Of a DNA stretch of 64,000 bases, positions 1 through 12,183 are shown piece by piece (the first letter of the stretch is position 1; every line of letters starts with the position of its first letter). Origin of the DNA: Rhabditophanes sp. KR3021. Lineage: Eukaryota > Nematoda > Chromadorea > Rhabditida > Alloionematidae. The translations under genes and the position numbers were made by a program. The notes below the pieces were generated by a model. The model saw only the letters and a list, made by a program, of their open reading frames with translations. It was not told the DNA's origin and did no database searches. The stretch spans positions 682,001 through 746,000 of the forward strand of contig CAUJLY010000003.1 in assembly GCA_963281155.1 (NCBI GenBank). Reading direction: 5' to 3'.

Positions 1-1316
1 CTGGAAGACATGACTGGCAAAATTCTGACTTGACGGGCTAAAAAGGTAACAATATGTTTTGTTTGATTAATAAGGTCTTATTATAAGTGTTTATTAGTGT
101 CGAAACAATTAATTAATATAAAAACACAACAAAATACACACACTATTTATATAAATGATCTAAGTACAACAAATAAATGAATTAGATTACCATTAAAGTA
201 AAAAACATTCACTAGATTAGGTTGTGAAAGTCCAATTCAAAAGTCGCATTTGTCCTTACATAAGAACATAAGTGTAGACAAAAGGTTGGCGCGACAGACC
301 AATCAATCTATTTAGAGATCTAGACAAGCTTGTTGTAACCAGAAAGACTAAATTAGTCCGGTAAAAAAGCAATCTGCATGCTATCATAGATATAATTTGA
401 ATTTAAGGCAAAATTACCAATCTAGAATGGAATGTTCACACCGAGTGTTAATCCTCAAAATTAGATCACCCCTCGCTCTACCTATCTCGGAAAGCGGGTA
501 AAGCACAACGTTCGCCTCAAAAAGGTTACCAAATCAGAATGGAATGATTATGAAATAGCACCAATTTGAGTAATATTTAAATTTAAATCGATCAACAACC
601 AGGTAAATGAACCCTCCCAGGGAAGATTATGTGTTGGTGAGTGGTTTAGATTATAAATTTAGCAACAGGATGTGTGGCATGGGAACAAAATAGTGCCTAG
701 ATTCGTTTAAAAATGTATATGACTGATGATTTATATTTTTTATTTACTTAGGTAGATGCGACATTCCACTGTTTTATGTTTGAGGTTGGATGGTTGGTTG
801 GGTTGGAGTGGAAGATGGTTCGCGGTGGGATTTGGCCGGCACCTTTTTGATAGACATCAGGAGGCGGTGCATTTGGTTTGGAATGTTTAGGGCGGAACCC
901 CCTCAAAAGCGAGGAGCCTCTCTTATCAGTGCATCTTTTTGAAAATTGTGGTTTTTGAATATATCTACGTTTTTTCTCCTTAGTTGATGCTTAGTACCAG
1001 AGTCAAGTTCAAAAGCTTTTAATAAAAAGTGTTACTTCTCCTAAAGTGTAATGTCAACTAAATATTTGATTCAATAAACCCTAGCTCAGTGTATTTCATT
1101 CTTTTTTGGTGTTATCAAGCCTAAGCCAATCTCAAATATCTCAGCATTTCTACAAAACACCCCAACTATTATATTAATCCTAGTCTTCACAGCTGTGCCT
1201 TCAATAATAACCACAAATTGTCGAAAATTGCCCAAAAATGCCATTTGCCTAGGTGTAAAATCATCCCCAGATAATGAAACTTCAGGATGCTTTAATCTCA
1301 ACAAAAGAAAACGAAA
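1..1316. other. Region upstream of the receptor gene, no gene seen
   Basis: AT-rich sequence with only short unsupported open frames on both strands. It contains the 5' flank of the acetylcholine-receptor gene that starts at the end of this stretch. No tRNA-like, repeat or coding signal was recognised. Confidence 0.5.
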
Positions 1317-4300
1317 ATGCTATTCAACGACTCAACAACACCACTCACCGATGGAGGTGTTGAAGCACTACTTGGTGTTGGCTCCTACATTCTAATAATT
1401 GCCATGGCTTTCTTGTCTATTGTTACAATATTAGGAAATGTGGTCGTATTATTGTCTTATTATTTGGAAAAAAATATTCGCCAACCTTCAAATTACTTTA
1501 TATTTAGTCTTGCTGTTTCAGACTTGGTATGTTTACTACCCATACTAATAATAAATTGAATCAAAAATTTCAACCAATTTATTTGTAAACTGACAATTTT
1601 TTGTCTTAATTACAAATGTGCACCTTTTGCAGGGGAACGGCTTTATTAAGTAGATTCGGGACAAGGTGTATATGTTATTTATTGGGTGGAAGTGGATGTT
1701 AGATGCCTTATTATATACTTTGATAAATTTTTTAAAACGGTGAGCGGCAACGTTTAATTTTGCCATACTTAACGGCACTAAAAAGGACTTTGCCAAGTAG
1801 AATGAATATAGTATGTGTTTTTGATATTATTTTGATAAAATTTCAATATACACATCCATTTTTTGGATAGTCATTCAACATTCATACCGCTAACCACCAG
1901 AAGCCTTGAATTTTATAAGAGAGTCACATATTATTATAATACACATATGTGAAAAAGGATGATATACTACTAAAAGATGATGAAGGAAATATGACATGTC
2001 TAAAAAGGTTCTTTTTGTTTGTGCGCAAGGAAGTAGTAGATTTGATAATGAATGACAAATATATATAAATATGTATAAATAACGAAGCAATTTTAACTCT
2101 ACACTACATTTCTTCTTTCCCAATTTGATGATCTTCACGCTAAAATTAACAACATTAGTGTGTGGCATTCGCCATTGACTTCTTGAAACCTTTGCAACTC
2201 TAATGTTTGTTTTCTTATACAAATAAATCCATCTAGTACATACATATAATATCCATGTCCACATAAAAAAATTCATAATATCCAGTATATATGTGTAATA
2301 GATGTTGTATGTGTATATACATATGCATACATATCGTAATCAGCTCAATTATAAGCTTAAAAAGTCAAAATCTCTTAACATGCATCAACAATATTTAGAT
2401 ATCTTTAGCTCTTTCTTTATGGTTATAATGTATAAATATCCCTTGGAAATGCATCAGATTTTTTTGCATATGCTTTTCAACACATCATTTTTGCCTTTCC
2501 ATTGGATATTGTTGATTGATGGTCCCTGAGGACATAAAAAAAGTTGCTCCGTTAACAGCTTCCCTTTCATGACTAACTGTGATAACCACGTCCTTGGTCG
2601 TGGCTCGGTCTCGTCATCAGTTAGGGGAAGAATAGGTCTTCTGTCGACACTCCTTAAATAGAAAATAACAAAAATGTCAAATCATAACTTCTTAGATTGG
2701 GGTCAGAGACAAAATGATATAACAAAATATGATTTCATTTGTTTTGCCTTTTTAATGAGCACCACCAAATAATGAGTCATCAACAAAACAAAAAACAAAA
2801 TGTAACTACAATAAACAAACCTTAATTCCTCTTTCCAACAGATAATCGGACTAGAAGGTTTTCCTGTCTTCACGTATGTAGTATTAAACGACAATAAATG
2901 GCATTTCGGGGAAGTTTTGTGTTACATTTGGCTGTCAGTTGATTATTCAGTTTGTCTGGCATCCATTTATACAGTTCTTGGCATCACCATAGACAGATTT
3001 TGTTCAGTCAAGTATCCGGCAATTTATAGAAATTGGAGGACTCCATCAAAGGTCTACATCATCATTATACTCATATGGGTGGTAAGTTTATTGAGACCAA
3101 CCACTAACAAAGAGGTATTCAGGTTCCGTCAGTTCTTTTTTCGGTGTCCATTTTCGGATATGAAACATTTACTGGTACGAAGAGGCCTCCTGACAGTACG
3201 GAGTGCATGGTTCCTTTTATGACTGATCCCTATGTCAACATGACGATGTATATATCATATTATTGGTTCAACCTTAGCACTCATGTTAGGTCTTTATTAT
3301 GGAATCTACAGAGCTGCCAAACAACTTTCAGCCAAAAGCGAACAGGTGAGATTATTAGTTATAACATCCATATTAAATTAATATCACAGCGTCAAGGAAG
3401 AATTGCCCTTGTAGCAGAAATGAAAAAGAAATTGCCACGTCAGACCAGCCACCGACATCTCAACTACCTTACCTGCTTACTCGGAAGCTGGTTTTTCTAA
3501 CAGTATCTTAGATTCACAGCCCGACACTTCAGATTCAGCCTACTCGAGGTACTTTTAAATTTAAATTTTTATAACAACTAAAACACATGTCACTCTCTGA
3601 CATCATCCCTGCCACCAAATAGAGGAAGTACAGATACATTTTATGATTTACAAAGGTTGTTCTTGACGATGTCAACTAACAAAGTATTTATATGCGCATA
3701 CAAAGAGACATGGCGATGGTTCCATTATTGGAAGCTTAACCTTAAAATGTTTTGGTTTGAGTGAATATGTCTCCTTTTGTTGTTTGTTATTTTTGTGTGG
3801 TTCCTTCTAAAAGGATCTTTGCCATTAGAAGAATGATTTTAAGATAGGCAAGACGATATGAATTACGTGTATGGCTTTCAAAAATGTTTTGTTGCCTCTT
3901 ATCAGACATAAATTAGCGTTGGCTCAATTTGGTTAAAGATGTACAAAAATTATATGCAAACATCCATCTCCAAAAGTTGTTCTTCTTCCTAAATAGTTTT
4001 GGACAAGAAAAAGAAGAAACACATATTCATTGTTACGATGTGCCTCGGTTTTGACATGAGCAAAAGAATATGGTGACCCTTAGTTGTAAATAAAAAAAGT
4101 TGCCTGGTTGAAGAAGTTTTCGGTGAGTGTATAGGACCTTTGACGCAACAAAACTCCATTACTATAATTTGTATTTATACACATATATAGTACTCTCAAA
4201 TGCCCTTGCCTTGAAAGAATCATATAATTGGATTTGTGGCCAATAAAAATATCTTTGGGCAGGCAATTTAGTTTACACTGAGAGGGGCAAAATTGACGAC

Positions 4301-6002
4301 AGGCCGAAGTCTTGCCTACTAACTATTATAAACGTTTTCATTTTTAAGATAATAAATGAAATCTGTGCGCAAAGGGATGTCAAAATTAATAATTCAGGGA
4401 GCCTTTTTCAAGCAGTTAGAAGAGTTGTTGTTTTGTATGTATAAAATTATATATAAACGACTAGATAAATGATGGTAAAAATTGGTGCATATTATATTAT
4501 ATAATGACACCAGCCAAAACCACTACTTAAAGGGGACCAAATTTAGTTATTTTAAAATAAAAGGTTTTTTTCCAGATCGCATACCTTGTCTTCGGTGAAT
4601 GCAAGTTCCGCTTATGCAGTGACCAAAATAAGTCCCGATCTAATTGAATCAAATAATCATTGTTCGATGATTTCAACGCCTCTTAACAACACAGAAACAA
4701 AAGTCGTCCTCCAGACCTATTTAAATAATATTTCTAATTATAATAATAATAACAGTATTACTGGATCCAAATTATCACCCTCACCTACACCGGTTCCAAG
4801 TTCAGTCGACAATGATTCTAGTGAAAGTTCAGGCGGGGAGAAACCTTTGTCAAGTCAAACAATCGACATTCTGCAAGCTTTTATGATTCCAGACGATCAA
4901 ATTCCCTTTATAGACGACGAGATAAGGTCTCTCCACTCTCGAAATGCTTCCAAAAAAAGTTTATGCCGTCGAAACCAATTCCAATTATCTCTGACTCGAT
5001 CTAACTTTTCACTTTTATTATCCTCGTCCTCGGTGACGCCACCACCTTGCCCTGTCGAGGCCTCCGAAGTAGAAGAACTAATCAAATCCACTTTCACAAA
5101 TACATTGCCTCCTAAAAGACACCCCCATGAGACTGGCCCAGTCTTTAAAAGTCTCCTAGACTCTTCACCTCACCTCGAACAGCCACCATCAAATAATTGG
5201 AATGTTTCTACTACTCTCAAATCTAAACCACATTCAGTTAGGTCGAAGGTTCGTTTTTTCAGGCTTTAGGGAGTTGTTAAAAGTTATGGGTAAAGGAGTT
5301 CTTTTTTGGGCGACCATTAAATGAATGTTTTAGAAATATTGAATGAGTTTAATAAAATAAACTTTTTTGAGACAAGATAAAAATAAGGTTTTTGTTGTAA
5401 GATAGAATATTTTATTGTAAAATGAAGATAAACATTTATTGTAACATCAAATAAAGATTTTATTATAGTTGCACAGAACATCAACTAGGAGACTACGAAA
5501 AGTTCCAAAAGCTGCACCAACAAAGAACGATGGCGGAAGAGCCGAAGTGCGAAGACCACTCATAAATTTCACCCAGACTCAGTTTTACAAGATCTCTCTA
5601 CAAGGTAGCAATTTCAACCCCGCCACCAGTTTGCAACGTTTCTTCACTTTGATTAGACGGCCCCGCGTCCCCTCAACATTTGCTTCATCGAGAACATCCC
5701 GTTCCACAGTGCCCATCCAAGCTGCCTCCCGCTCCGAAAACAGAGCCCGCAAAGCCTTACGAACGATCACCGTGATCCTCGGCAGTTTCATGATACTATG
5801 GACACCCTTCTACGTCCTCGCCACAATCTACGGTTTCTGCGACTCATGCAAAAAGTCGCCCTCTTTCAATCTCCTCTACTCGATCTCCTACTACTTCTGC
5901 TACATGAACAGTCCCATCAACCCCTTCTGCTATGCAATGGCCAATCAGCAGTTCAAAAAGACTTTCAAACGAATTTTACGTTTTGACTTTAGGCGAACAT
6001 AA
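1317..6002 (+). CDS. gar-2: Muscarinic-type G-protein-coupled acetylcholine receptor (GAR-2-like), two frame breaks
   Basis: Seven-transmembrane receptor at the plasma membrane of neurons or muscle, expected to bind acetylcholine. Exons read as 1317-1526, 2842-3081, 3123-3345, 3390-3548, 4576-5248 and 5469-6002; all junctions are GT-AG and keep phase. Exon 1 carries an NDST glycosylation site and TM1. Exon 2 has TM3 with the amine-binding Asp in WLSVDYS and a DRF variant of DRY. The last exon has TM6 with [15 protein letters not shown] and TM7 with [10 protein letters not shown], closely like nematode GAR-2. A long polar third loop lies between TM5 and TM6. Two single-base disruptions are visible: one extra base near 3267, in TM5 just after YYW, and one in the A-rich run 3423-3431. 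Shifting by one base at each restores a sensible reading. These may be assembly errors or true lesions. The family call is firm; the exact paralogue is less so. Confidence 0.85.
1527..2841 (+). other. Long intron 1 of the receptor gene
   Basis: The donor is GTATGT directly after the codons for SDL in TM2; the acceptor is TTTCCAACAG. The intron is about 1.3 kb, far longer than the 41-44 nt introns elsewhere in this gene. It holds an AT-rich interior and one GC-richer hairpin near 2573-2624, but no supported gene. Confidence 0.6.
3549..4575 (+). other. Long intron 4 of the receptor gene
   Basis: An intron of about 1 kb that interrupts the third intracellular loop. The donor is GTACTT and the acceptor TTTTTTTCCAG. 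No coding or RNA signal was recognised inside. Confidence 0.5.
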
Positions 6003-6527
6003 ACTTTGTCCTTAATAAATTTATTAATTGTATCAAAAATTGGCTTGTCAAAACAATTACTATCCTCACTCTGCAAAGCCACTTTTAATTGGTTTAGTCA
6101 AAAACAACTTTAAACTTAATTGCTCAGTACGTCTAAGAGCATACAAATAGATGGATTTGATAGTAAGACTTGTACATTTTTTTATATTAAAGGCTTACAA
6201 ATAAAGGTCACAACCATAACATTTAAAGGCATCCATAAAAAATTATATAATTAAGTGATGCATGAGGGTTCCTTTGTGTCAATTCACTTCAATTGCCAAT
6301 TTTATTTGGACATACGCTAGTGTTTGGTAATTCATTAAAATAGAGGGATGGCAAATATTTACCTTGGAAAGGATAGGAAGTAATAGGAAGAAGGAAACGA
6401 GGGAAATGTATATTTTAAATCAAATACAAATAACCTGGTTGTGTTTTATTTGTTATTAGGAAGCATTTATGGTATATAGCAACAATAACAATAACAGTAT
6501 ATAAGAAACAGAAAATTAAAAAAGTAA
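6003..6527. other. Intergenic between convergent gar-2-like and RRN3 genes
   Basis: The 3' flanks of two convergent genes. An AATAAA-like element lies about 10 nt after the receptor stop. Nothing else was recognised. Confidence 0.45.
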
Positions 6528-8358
6528 TTAAAATATCATGGATTCCACGTTTTCTTCCAAGAAAAGATAGTCTTCTGCGATACCGTCGTCGTCTGATTCT
6601 TTGGCATTGGTTGCGGAATTAAAGGCTTTGTTGATGGTGTCGATGATTGTAGTTTCGTCTTCTTCTGCCAGTTCGAAGAACCTGGTATGCTGTAGCATGA
6701 TCTTCTGACATCCCATCAATTCCAAATTATTAAAAGGATACTGAACTTCAAACAACTGGATCTCCGAATTATGCCTTCCACCAACCAAATGCACACAATA
6801 CTCCAACTGGACAATCTTCGCTATCACAGAAAAAGCCACCGCCACTTCACTATTGATATACTTCATCGGATTAAGAGAGCAAAAAATAATCTTCCCAACA
6901 TTCAAATTCTGAATTTGTCCCAAACGATTTCCCTCCACCAATTCTCTGTATCGATAACAGAAAATAAACAAAAAGCACTGGGTGATGACATAAAAAGTAG
7001 CATGTTGGATGGACCCACATCCACTTATTTTTCCATCTCTTTTATCTTCTACTTTATTAATGTAGGAAAGGATCCAAGAAGCCATTTCTTTTAACACTTT
7101 AACACATGTACTGAAAGAATATTAAGTTGTGTGAAGGGCATTAATAATTAATCGACTTACTTAATTGAAAATTCTCTAAGGCGTGAGATGAGATCTGACA
7201 GGAAGAAACAGGCGGAATGGGCTAGGTTGTGTGAGGAGACGTTTTGGTGTTTGTCGAAGAGTTTCCATAGTTCGGTCAGGAAAGTTGAACGGGTTGGGGA
7301 GTGGATGGCGGCGGCGTAGAAGTAGAGGTAAGGGACTGATTTGAGGTTGAAGTGGGGGATGACGTTGTTTAGGAGGGATGGCAGAAGAAGAGCTGCGAGG
7401 TCTTGGTCTGTGTTTGGTTTGAATGAAGCGATCCAGGTTACTCTTTGGTTTGATGCATTTAATTTGGTAATACCAAAAGGTTGAGAGATATAGTCGATAA
7501 GAAGTAACAAGCATTCGTCTAAAGTCTCCTTCAACGATTCAGACCCCACATCTATATCCCTTTCCTCCTTCAAAGCCTTGTCGTGGTCAGCTACTTTTTG
7601 CCTCTTAAATATATTCTCAAGCACAAACTCGCCATTCCTTCTCTTAACCCTACTCAAATCCTTCGATACAATAGTATCAATGGTCACCAATCTACTGACA
7701 ATCAAACCAATAACATCAGCTTTAATATATTTCGAATACGAAGCCATAACAATCAAATTTTTAACATAACATTTAACAATAGATCCTGATTTAGTGTGAA
7801 AGGGAAAAAGAGTATCAGCTACCTTTATGACCAAATTACCAGACAAAGGAGAACAATTCATGATGCCACCTAAAAGACGATGTACATGATTGTAAATATT
7901 GTCTTCCATTTGAAACAAATTAGAACCAGAAGAGGCACGAGACATAGATTTGGCACCCGAAGAAGACGCAACAGCCACCGGAACAAGATGTTTGACCAAT
8001 TGAGTGATGACGATTTCAGTATGCGTGACATGCAAAGTTGCAATTCCCCCTAATAAATCCATGAGAGTAGGCAATACATCGACAGGTACACTTGCTAATG
8101 GAATGGAGGCGAATCCTTTGACCAGGTCAGAACATTGATAATTCAAACAATGTGCTAATCCCTTAAATTGGTTGATTACTTCTCTCTTTTTGTCCTCAGA
8201 CCAAGCATAGTAGATGGAAAACATTTTGATTATTTGCTGGTATTGGATTATTGCTTCAGGGTTATGCTGAAATATTTGTTTAAAAGGAAATGAATTTACC
8301 GAGTTACCTTTTTAAATAAATCTATAAATTCTTCACCATTTTTAACAATTTCTGCCAT
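6528..8358 (-). CDS. RRN3: RNA polymerase I transcription initiation factor RRN3 (TIF-IA)
   Basis: RRN3 bridges RNA polymerase I to promoter-bound factors at rDNA in the nucleolus and is the growth-regulated switch for rRNA synthesis. Three exons, 8308-8358, 7161-8266 and 6528-7110, join in phase across introns of 41 and 50 nt to give about 579 residues, against about 650 in mammals. Family marks are YIKADVIGLIVSRLVTIDT, the segment ending LLLLIDYIS, the VPYLYFYAAA block, and HATFYVITQC followed by SLNPMKYINSEV. An acidic EEDE stretch and an acidic tail (ESDDDGIAEDYLFLEE) close the protein. The start was chosen because the ATG at 8358 opens exon 1 (MAEIVKNGEEF). An internal Met at 8224 would drop the conserved first helix. 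Confidence 0.93.
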
Positions 8359-9660
8359 TTTTACCGGCAAATCAAAATGAACTAGACAGCTTAATGGATA
8401 AATTAGACCAACTTTATGCCCTACGTTGTGATGAAACTTTTATTTAAATAAAGTTTGGTAGAGTGATTAGTAAATGTCGTGGTGGGAAGTGGATGAGAAG
8501 AGAGAAAAAGTTAAATATGCTGGTGGGTAAAGAAAGGACTTTATTAATATGAGCAAATTTGATTATATAATTATAAATTTATTAAAAGGAATTTTCTACA
8601 CCGCTTATTAATCACGGAATTAAATTAGTACCAATAGTTAGGAATTAACAGTTTCAATATGTTGACTTAAATTTTCCTTTGCCGTGAATAAGATGTGAGA
8701 TCCAAGCCCCAGTTATTCTTCGTCGAAATATTATTGAGTAGATTCGGACGCCACCAGAATTCATTTGTGGAAATACCATTACGATCCACGTTAAAAGAAT
8801 GCACTAATACGTGATTATTCAAATTTTGTGCTAAACGTTTAGTTTTGAGAGAATTCGTTGAAAGTATTAAATGCTTAGTACAGACATATGATGCTTAATG
8901 ATGGACATTTACGTAAATTTTATAAAATAATCTCATATCTTACAAAAGATCCATTTTCTATCAATTAATTCCAGATCGACTTTTAAAATTTAGTAACAAA
9001 TATTAATGACCATTGTCATGCAAAAAGACAGTGAACAATAATATGGCGCCGTAATTATCAAGTTGAATGGAGTAATAGGTGAATAGATGACCAAGTCTGT
9101 GACAGTGAATTTATTTGATTGTGTTTAGGGATAATAAAAGCGTTCGGCTCAGTGCTAGTTTTTGACTTATTCGACCGTTTTTATAGTTTAATATAAATAT
9201 GCGTCAAAGTTTAAATTGTCTCAAATTTTTAAATTTAAGCATAGCTTAAATTATTGGAAGAGACATTGGCAATTGTTGCTATCACCAAAAAATGTAATTA
9301 GATTTCAAAAGTATTGTTAATCCATTGTATTTATAAGTTGTGAAACAATTTCCCTAATTTACTCAATTTTATGAAGTTGATTTTTGATTACGTGATCTAA
9401 TGTGGCGCAATTTAATGCATCTCCCAAGTTTCCTCAATTAATATATGAACTGCATACTAAATATGGTAAGATACATAATAAGATATTATATGCAGATTTA
9501 GTCAACAGTTTAAACAAACCTTAGTCATTAAAGTAGTAACATCTTCAGATCTTATTTCGTAGTAAATTGTATCTCATACTTTCTATCTTTATTAGAATTA
9601 GTTTACAATTGGCCATCTTATCATGAAAGAAAAGCAGCTTAATGCTCACTTTATTGCCCT
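8359..9660. other. Intergenic, no gene seen
   Basis: Very AT-rich. Open frames are short and lack splice-consistent continuation. The 5' flank of RRN3 is at the left. Confidence 0.45.
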
Positions 9661-10555
9661 CGAAAAGAAAAATACATTCTCGAAGATGGTCGAAGAAATA
9701 CTCTGTTTATAGCAATTTTTGTCATTTTGTTAGTGATCTTTATAAAATGTTTGCTATATGTTGTCAAGGAAGACCGTAAAAACTGAATCTGCTGGTAAGT
9801 AATAAATAATGATTCAAATATTTAATTAATTGACATTTTTTAGAGAATCCCTTAAACCCCTTGCAAAATGGGACTTACACAACAAACATGTCAATCATTT
9901 TGGAAATAAAAGACATTCTTACAACTGATTATCAGTTTAACTCTAACGATGAATTTAAGAAATTTTATGATGCTTCCTTTAAAATTGCGGCTCAGTTGGA
10001 AAAAGTCAAACATGCTTCATCTAAGTATAAAGCTGTATTCATTTCTGAATCGAGCTTTTTTACTCGATTGGTGGCATCTTCTTGCTTGAGAGATTATTAT
10101 ATACATTTGATAATGCTCCAGAAGACAAAGAATGGATAATTAACTCATTCCCATAGCCTCAAAAGTGTAACGTGCAGAACAAGTCAAGAGATTGGGAATA
10201 ATGAAATGAATCCCCGTGCTCTATTCTAAGTAAAGCAACAATTCAAACCGTTTTTACCAATAAATCACCTTTAGATTAACTTCTGTATTTCTGCATTTTG
10301 GAAACACAATTTCTTGAAGACTTATCCCATGAAATAGTCATTCAAAATTTCAAAAATCTTGGACTAGAAATATTTACACTAAAAAATAGTGGCTACAGTG
10401 CATTGAATGAACTAAGGAATTTGTTCAGCCACTGCTCAATAATTGACTCCAATGACTTTGACGTGTTTACTCTTACGAAATACAACGTTGAAATGAGCAT
10501 TGAGTTCATAGCTGCATATTTTTTAAATAAACTGATTAAATTAAAGCTTTTATAA
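9661..10555 (+). pseudogene. Decayed gene for a single-pass membrane protein, family unknown
   Basis: A coding-like stretch begins with charged residues then a strong membrane segment (LFIAIFVILLVIFIKCLLYV) and KED. It splices in frame from a weak donor at 9776 to a TTTTTTAG acceptor at 9843. A 92-residue soluble part follows, with DEFKKFYDASFKIAAQLEK. At the run of six T at 10056-10061 the sense frame changes by one base: the frame reading GGIFLLERLLYTFDNAPED then runs to a stop at 10154. A further open block, from ETQFLEDLSHEIVIQNFK to 10555, may be another part of the same gene. No ATG fits the membrane frame before an upstream stop, so the N-terminus is missing or in an unseen exon. The layout (short tail, one TM, soluble domain) suits a type II Golgi or surface protein, but I do not recognise the family. 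Confidence 0.4.
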
Positions 10556-10811
10556 TAATATATGTGTATATCTAATTATTTTACTTGCATCAATAATTTT
10601 AGTCATTTGTTTCGATTGTTACTTAAAGTTAATTTTTATGTTTAATTCTTTTTTTAAAATCAAATACAACTGGTTCATCAAAAATTTATTATCTTCAAAA
10701 TGGTGAAATTGTGAAAGTAAATAACATATTAATGAATGAGGTATATAAGTAAATTGTAGTTTTAAGCATGCTTCTTCATAGAAACATTCTTATAAATCCC
10801 ACATAGAAGCA

Positions 10812-10976
10812 TTAATGATGTTCATTTGAACCTGATCCTCCTCCACGTCCAAAGTTTCCTCGATTATTATTTCCCCATCTGTGATCATTGTTACGATGGT
10901 TATCTTCTCCAGAATCGCCAAATACAAGAGCCAAACTAGCTAAAAGAACAACAATAGTAGTACCAATGAATTTCAT
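10812..10976 (-). CDS. Small secreted Gly/Asn/His-rich peptide
   Basis: A 54-residue open frame with a clear signal peptide, MKFIGTTIVVLLASLALVFG, followed by a mature peptide of about 34 residues. It is acidic first (DSGEDN), then rich in Asn, Arg and His (HRNNDHRWGNNN), with a glycine patch (NFGRGGGSGS) and a HH end. The composition resembles the short Gly-rich secreted peptides many nematodes express in epidermis or gut, some of them antimicrobial, but no family signature proves that. A broken relative with nearly the same signal peptide lies about 0.4 kb upstream on the same strand, so this was a local tandem pair. It is single-exon and has no cysteines. Real coding is supported by the preserved signal-peptide and Gly pattern in the paralogue. 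Confidence 0.6.
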   Translation of the reverse strand: MKFIGTTIVVLLASLALVFGDSGEDNHRNNDHRWGNNNRGNFGRGGGSGSNEHH

Positions 10977-11065
10977 AGTTGAATGAATGATACAATTTCA
11001 GAAATGACTTCGTTATTTATAATAAATTTGGTGAACAAACCTCTGCATCTTTAAAGTTTAACAAT

Positions 11066-11155
11066 CATTAGAAAAGACGTTTACAGGCTCAACAACATTA
11101 GAAAAGACGTTTATAGGTTCAACAACATTAAAAAAGACGTTTAAGCATCAAGCAC
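11066..11155 (+). repeat. Tandem repeat, 3 x 30 bp
   Basis: Three head-to-tail copies of a 30 bp unit beginning CATTAGAAAAGACGTTTACA. The second copy differs at two positions and the third is more diverged. It lies between the small peptide gene and its broken paralogue. Confidence 0.8.
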
Positions 11156-11389
11156 CAATTTAAAACAATTTGACATACATAAACCAACTATTACAACATT
11201 AAATCAAGCATCAATTCAATAAACGCACACATTTTATCTATTTGAATCAACTTATTTAGTTTAAAACGTGTTAAAATAAATATTTTTAAGTTTAAAAAGT
11301 TTGTTATTCAATTAGTAAACAAAAACAAATTTATGTGTGAAAGGCAAAATTGATCATAACAAATAACAGGAACATTAAATATCATTTTA

Positions 11390-11561
11390 TTAGGAATCTT
11401 TTGATGGGACAAGATATCCAATATTTCCATGATAGCTTCCACCTCCCTGTCCACCACATCCTTGTTCATGAAACCTATGCATTACGTCTTGTATCCTGAG
11501 AATCACCAAAGACTAGTGCCAATATTGCCAAAGCAATAATAATTGTACCAATAAATTTCAC
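11390..11561 (-). pseudogene. Broken paralogue of the small Gly-rich secreted peptide
   Basis: Reads KFIGTIIIALAILALVFGDS, aligning with the signal peptide of the neighbouring gene. The start codon position is GTG instead of ATG. After DTRRNA the frame meets TAG. The neighbouring frame continues with a glycine-rich end (HEQGCGGQGGGSYHG) and stops near 11392. A changed start plus one frame break indicate a decayed tandem duplicate. It contains one Cys that the intact gene lacks. A non-ATG start with a short peptide cannot be fully excluded. Confidence 0.6.
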
Positions 11562-12183
11562 AACAAAATGATATAATTTTGAATTTTTATTCATATTTAT
11601 TATTATCATTCAACAATTGCCTGATATTCAAATATCAACTTTGTTTTATTGTTTTTTTTGTAAATATATTAAATCCATTTAAATCAAAATATAAATTTTG
11701 AAAGATAATTTAAATTCATCTGTTATTGAAGGTAAGTGTGTGCTTTTATCAACTTAGAATGCACTGTTTTCACCTTTGAATCCATCAGAAGAAGCACTTA
11801 TTGTCAAAGAGACCTGATTTCATCTTAAAAATAAATACTTTTACACAAGTAAACGGCACAAGTTTAATTTTACCAAAAACACATTAAATAATTGTACAGT
11901 TTTTATTATCGAAAGGTAAGGGATCAGATATTTAATAATAAAAGTTGAAACAAACTAAATGGGATATAATCTTTTATAAGGGCCTATTATGAGAAAGTAG
12001 TTTAAACCATTTATTTGCTATTATATACCTACATATTATACTGAATTTGATGCAAGCATCACATTTATTTAATAATAAAAATTTATAGATACAAAATTGT
12101 AACATATATAAGAGAATAATTTTAATCTTATGCATATATTCTAAAGTTATAATAATTTGAATAAACTATGATTGGTTTAATAC
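11562..12183. other. Intergenic, no gene seen
   Basis: AT-rich with no supported frame. The right end is the 3' flank of the orphan minus-strand gene. Confidence 0.4.

Noticed and set aside
2600..2630. CTGATGA on the minus strand as a hammerhead ribozyme core
   Set aside because: The required GAAA and stem order are absent, and the bases are already used by the CTAACT/AGTTAG stem.
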